From assembly GCA_035604195.1 (NCBI GenBank), contig DATNIY010000123.1:1-15308 (forward strand): 15,308 bases of DNA, written 5' to 3'. Under the pieces are notes generated by a model, which had not been told where the DNA came from, made no database searches, and worked only from the letters and a program-made list of their open reading frames with translations. Origin of the DNA: DATJLY01 sp035604195. GTDB lineage: Bacteria; Pseudomonadota; Alphaproteobacteria; ATCC43930; CGMCC-115725. Shown here piece by piece: positions 14,275 to 15,308 of this stretch. Both the position numbers and the translations under genes were made by a program. Positions within the stretch are counted from its first letter, which is position 1. Each line of letters begins with the position of its first letter.

Positions 14275-15269
14275 AGGATCGGTGCACCATCGTCATCCCG
14301 ACCCACAATCGCCCGCATTACCTCGAGCGCTGCGTGCGCTGGTTCGCGGCGCTGGGAATGCCGATCGTCGTCGCCGACAGCTCCGCGGCGGAATGGCGCT
14401 CCGAGCTGCGCAGCGCCGTCCGCTATTTCCACAAGCCCGGCGGCTTCGAGGTCTATTTGCAAAAGCTCGTTGCGGCGGCGGCGGAGATCGCGACGCCGTT
14501 TCTCGCCTTTTGCGCCGACGACGACTTCATCACCGAAGAAGGGCTGCGCGCGAGCGTCGATTTTCTCGGCGCCCATCCGGACTACGCCTTCGCGCAGGGC
14601 TATGCCTATTGGTATCAGAGCTTCGGCTCTCGCATCGTGCTCTGGCCGATGCCCTATCTCAGCCATGATGTGGCGGCCGAATCTTGGCTCGACCGCATCG
14701 AGCAGGCGCACAGCACGGTCTTCTACGGTGTCCAGCGCAGTGATGTCGTTCGCGCGGGGCTCGATTTTCTCGCGCGCCAGGATTTCCGCGAGATCATCGA
14801 CGGCGCCGCGGGATTCTTCGATTTCGCGCTCACCGCTCACGCGGCCAAAAGCGGCAAGTTCAAGCGCTGTCCCGTGCCCTTCGGCCTGCGCGAGTATTCT
14901 CCGACCATCGCGACTATCGGCCAGCGGTTCCCAACGATCACCTCGCGCAACATCGCGGATTTCTACGCCAACCTTCTCGCCTTTCTCGCCGGGGGAGAGG
15001 CGGCGGAGCCGGCGAGAACGCGGCTGTTGCGCGTGCTGGCCGGCGACTACGCCGGGCAAATCGCCTTCGATCTGCGCCCGGTCGCGAGCCGGAAGCGCTT
15101 CCTGCGAGACCTGCCGGAGGCCTGGGCCGGGCCGATCGAATTTCTCTTTCGACTCCTCGCGGCGGCGCGGGCCTATGCCAGCCGCGAGTATTTTGCCTTC
15201 ATGAAAATCTTCTTTCGTCCGGAGTACGCCCGGTTTAAGACCTTCGTGCTGCCACGGGGGAGCGGATGA
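14271..15269 (+). CDS. Glycosyltransferase (TIGR00180-like GT-A fold)
   Basis: The 332-residue product begins CTIVIPTHNRPHYLERCV (residues 5-22), the nucleotide-sugar binding strand of family 2-like glycosyltransferases in the form typical of TIGR00180 proteins. The acidic metal-binding motif FCADDDF (Asp83-Asp85) follows at the expected distance. A long C-terminal part without membrane helices probably carries acceptor recognition. It would add a sugar to the glycan in the cytoplasm; donor and acceptor are unknown. The ATG at 14271 is chosen because it overlaps the transporter TGA by four bases and directly precedes the conserved strand; a longer in-frame version starting at 14214 would lie within the transporter gene. 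Its own stop again overlaps the following start (15266-15269). Confidence 0.88.
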   Translation: MKDRCTIVIPTHNRPHYLERCVRWFAALGMPIVVADSSAAEWRSELRSAVRYFHKPGGFEVYLQKLVAAAAEIATPFLAFCADDDFITEEGLRASVDFLGAHPDYAFAQGYAYWYQSFGSRIVLWPMPYLSHDVAAESWLDRIEQAHSTVFYGVQRSDVVRAGLDFLARQDFREIIDGAAGFFDFALTAHAAKSGKFKRCPVPFGLREYSPTIATIGQRFPTITSRNIADFYANLLAFLAGGEAAEPARTRLLRVLAGDYAGQIAFDLRPVASRKRFLRDLPEAWAGPIEFLFRLLAAARAYASREYFAFMKIFFRPEYARFKTFVLPRGSG

Positions 15270-15308
15270 AAGCCGTCATACTCGCCGGCGGGCTCGGCAC
15301 GCGCATTT
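15266..15308 (+). CDS. Sugar-1-phosphate nucleotidyltransferase, 5' end only
   Basis: The last 43 bases encode MKAVILAGGLGTRI, the pyrophosphorylase signature of the nucleotidyl transferase family, which activates sugar-1-phosphates with an NTP. The Ile after GTR favours the glucose-1-phosphate cytidylyltransferase (RfbF) type over the thymidylyl- and mannose-type enzymes that usually have Leu, but 14 residues cannot settle this. A GGGGGAG tract at 15256-15262 precedes the ATG, which overlaps the glycosyltransferase stop as ATGA. The gene is cut by the window edge. If it is RfbF-like, CDP-sugar pathway genes (RfbG dehydratase and others) would be expected just downstream. Confidence 0.85.
   Translation, partial: MKAVILAGGLGTRI

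Noticed and set aside
1..15308. Search for CRISPR arrays, IS ends, tRNA or rRNA genes and attachment sites
   Set aside because: No spaced direct repeats, transposase or integrase motifs, or tRNA/rRNA-like segments were seen on reading; a covariance-model and repeat search would be needed to exclude them fully.

Overview
The window is gene-dense, high-GC DNA (GC-rich third codon positions, frequent GTG starts, TTGACC-type -35 boxes) that looks like a chromosomal segment of an alphaproteobacterium, perhaps Rhodospirillales or Hyphomicrobiales-like. The taxonomy is inferred from composition and gene families only. I see no rRNA, tRNA, CRISPR array, insertion sequence, integrase or phage gene.

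Left part (about 1-6331, all + strand): a small-molecule catabolism/accessory neighbourhood. In order: a RidA/YjgF-family protein (101-487), an MFS transporter (548-1765), an LLM-class (bacterial luciferase-like) flavin-dependent oxidoreductase (1821-2834), a DUF1326 protein with a CxC-x3-CxC cysteine cluster (2957-3577), a class I SAM methyltransferase (3656-4468), a Rieske [2Fe-2S] protein with a long inter-motif insertion (4646-5011) and an amidohydrolase-2/ACMSD-like metal-dependent hydrolase or decarboxylase (5087-6331). Sigma70-like promoters can be proposed before the Rieske gene and before the DUF1326 gene. The DUF1326 promoter lies in an unusual nested inverted repeat whose arms cover the -10 box and the ribosome binding site.

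Right part (about 6400-15308): the beginning of a surface-polysaccharide or glycan locus. An O-antigen ligase/polymerase-like membrane protein (+, 6400-7593) converges on, and overlaps by 62 bp, a tightly packed minus-strand operon. That operon reads a polysaccharide pyruvyl transferase-family protein (11063 to 9882), a KpsC/KpsS-like protein (9885 to 8461) and a zinc-ribbon methyltransferase (8464 to 7532), joined by two ATGA stop/start overlaps. A 108-bp divergent intergenic region with a 9-bp dyad separates it from a plus-strand series: UDP-GlcNAc 2-epimerase (11172-12395), a PglK-type ABC flippase (12469-14274), a glycosyltransferase (14271-15269) and the first 14 codons of a sugar nucleotidyltransferase (15266 to the edge). 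These last three are also joined by ATGA overlaps. A plausible reading is that sugar nucleotides are made (epimerase, nucleotidyltransferase), assembled and decorated in the cytoplasm (glycosyltransferase, KpsC/S-like protein, methyltransferase, pyruvyl transferase), flipped by the ABC protein and ligated by the WaaL/Wzy-like protein.

No gap between genes exceeds about 180 bp. The most interesting items are the nested inverted repeat before the DUF1326 gene, the Rut-like combination of RidA, LLM oxidoreductase and transporter next to a Rieske/amidohydrolase pair, the missing normal start codon of the ligase gene, and the compact divergent polysaccharide operons.
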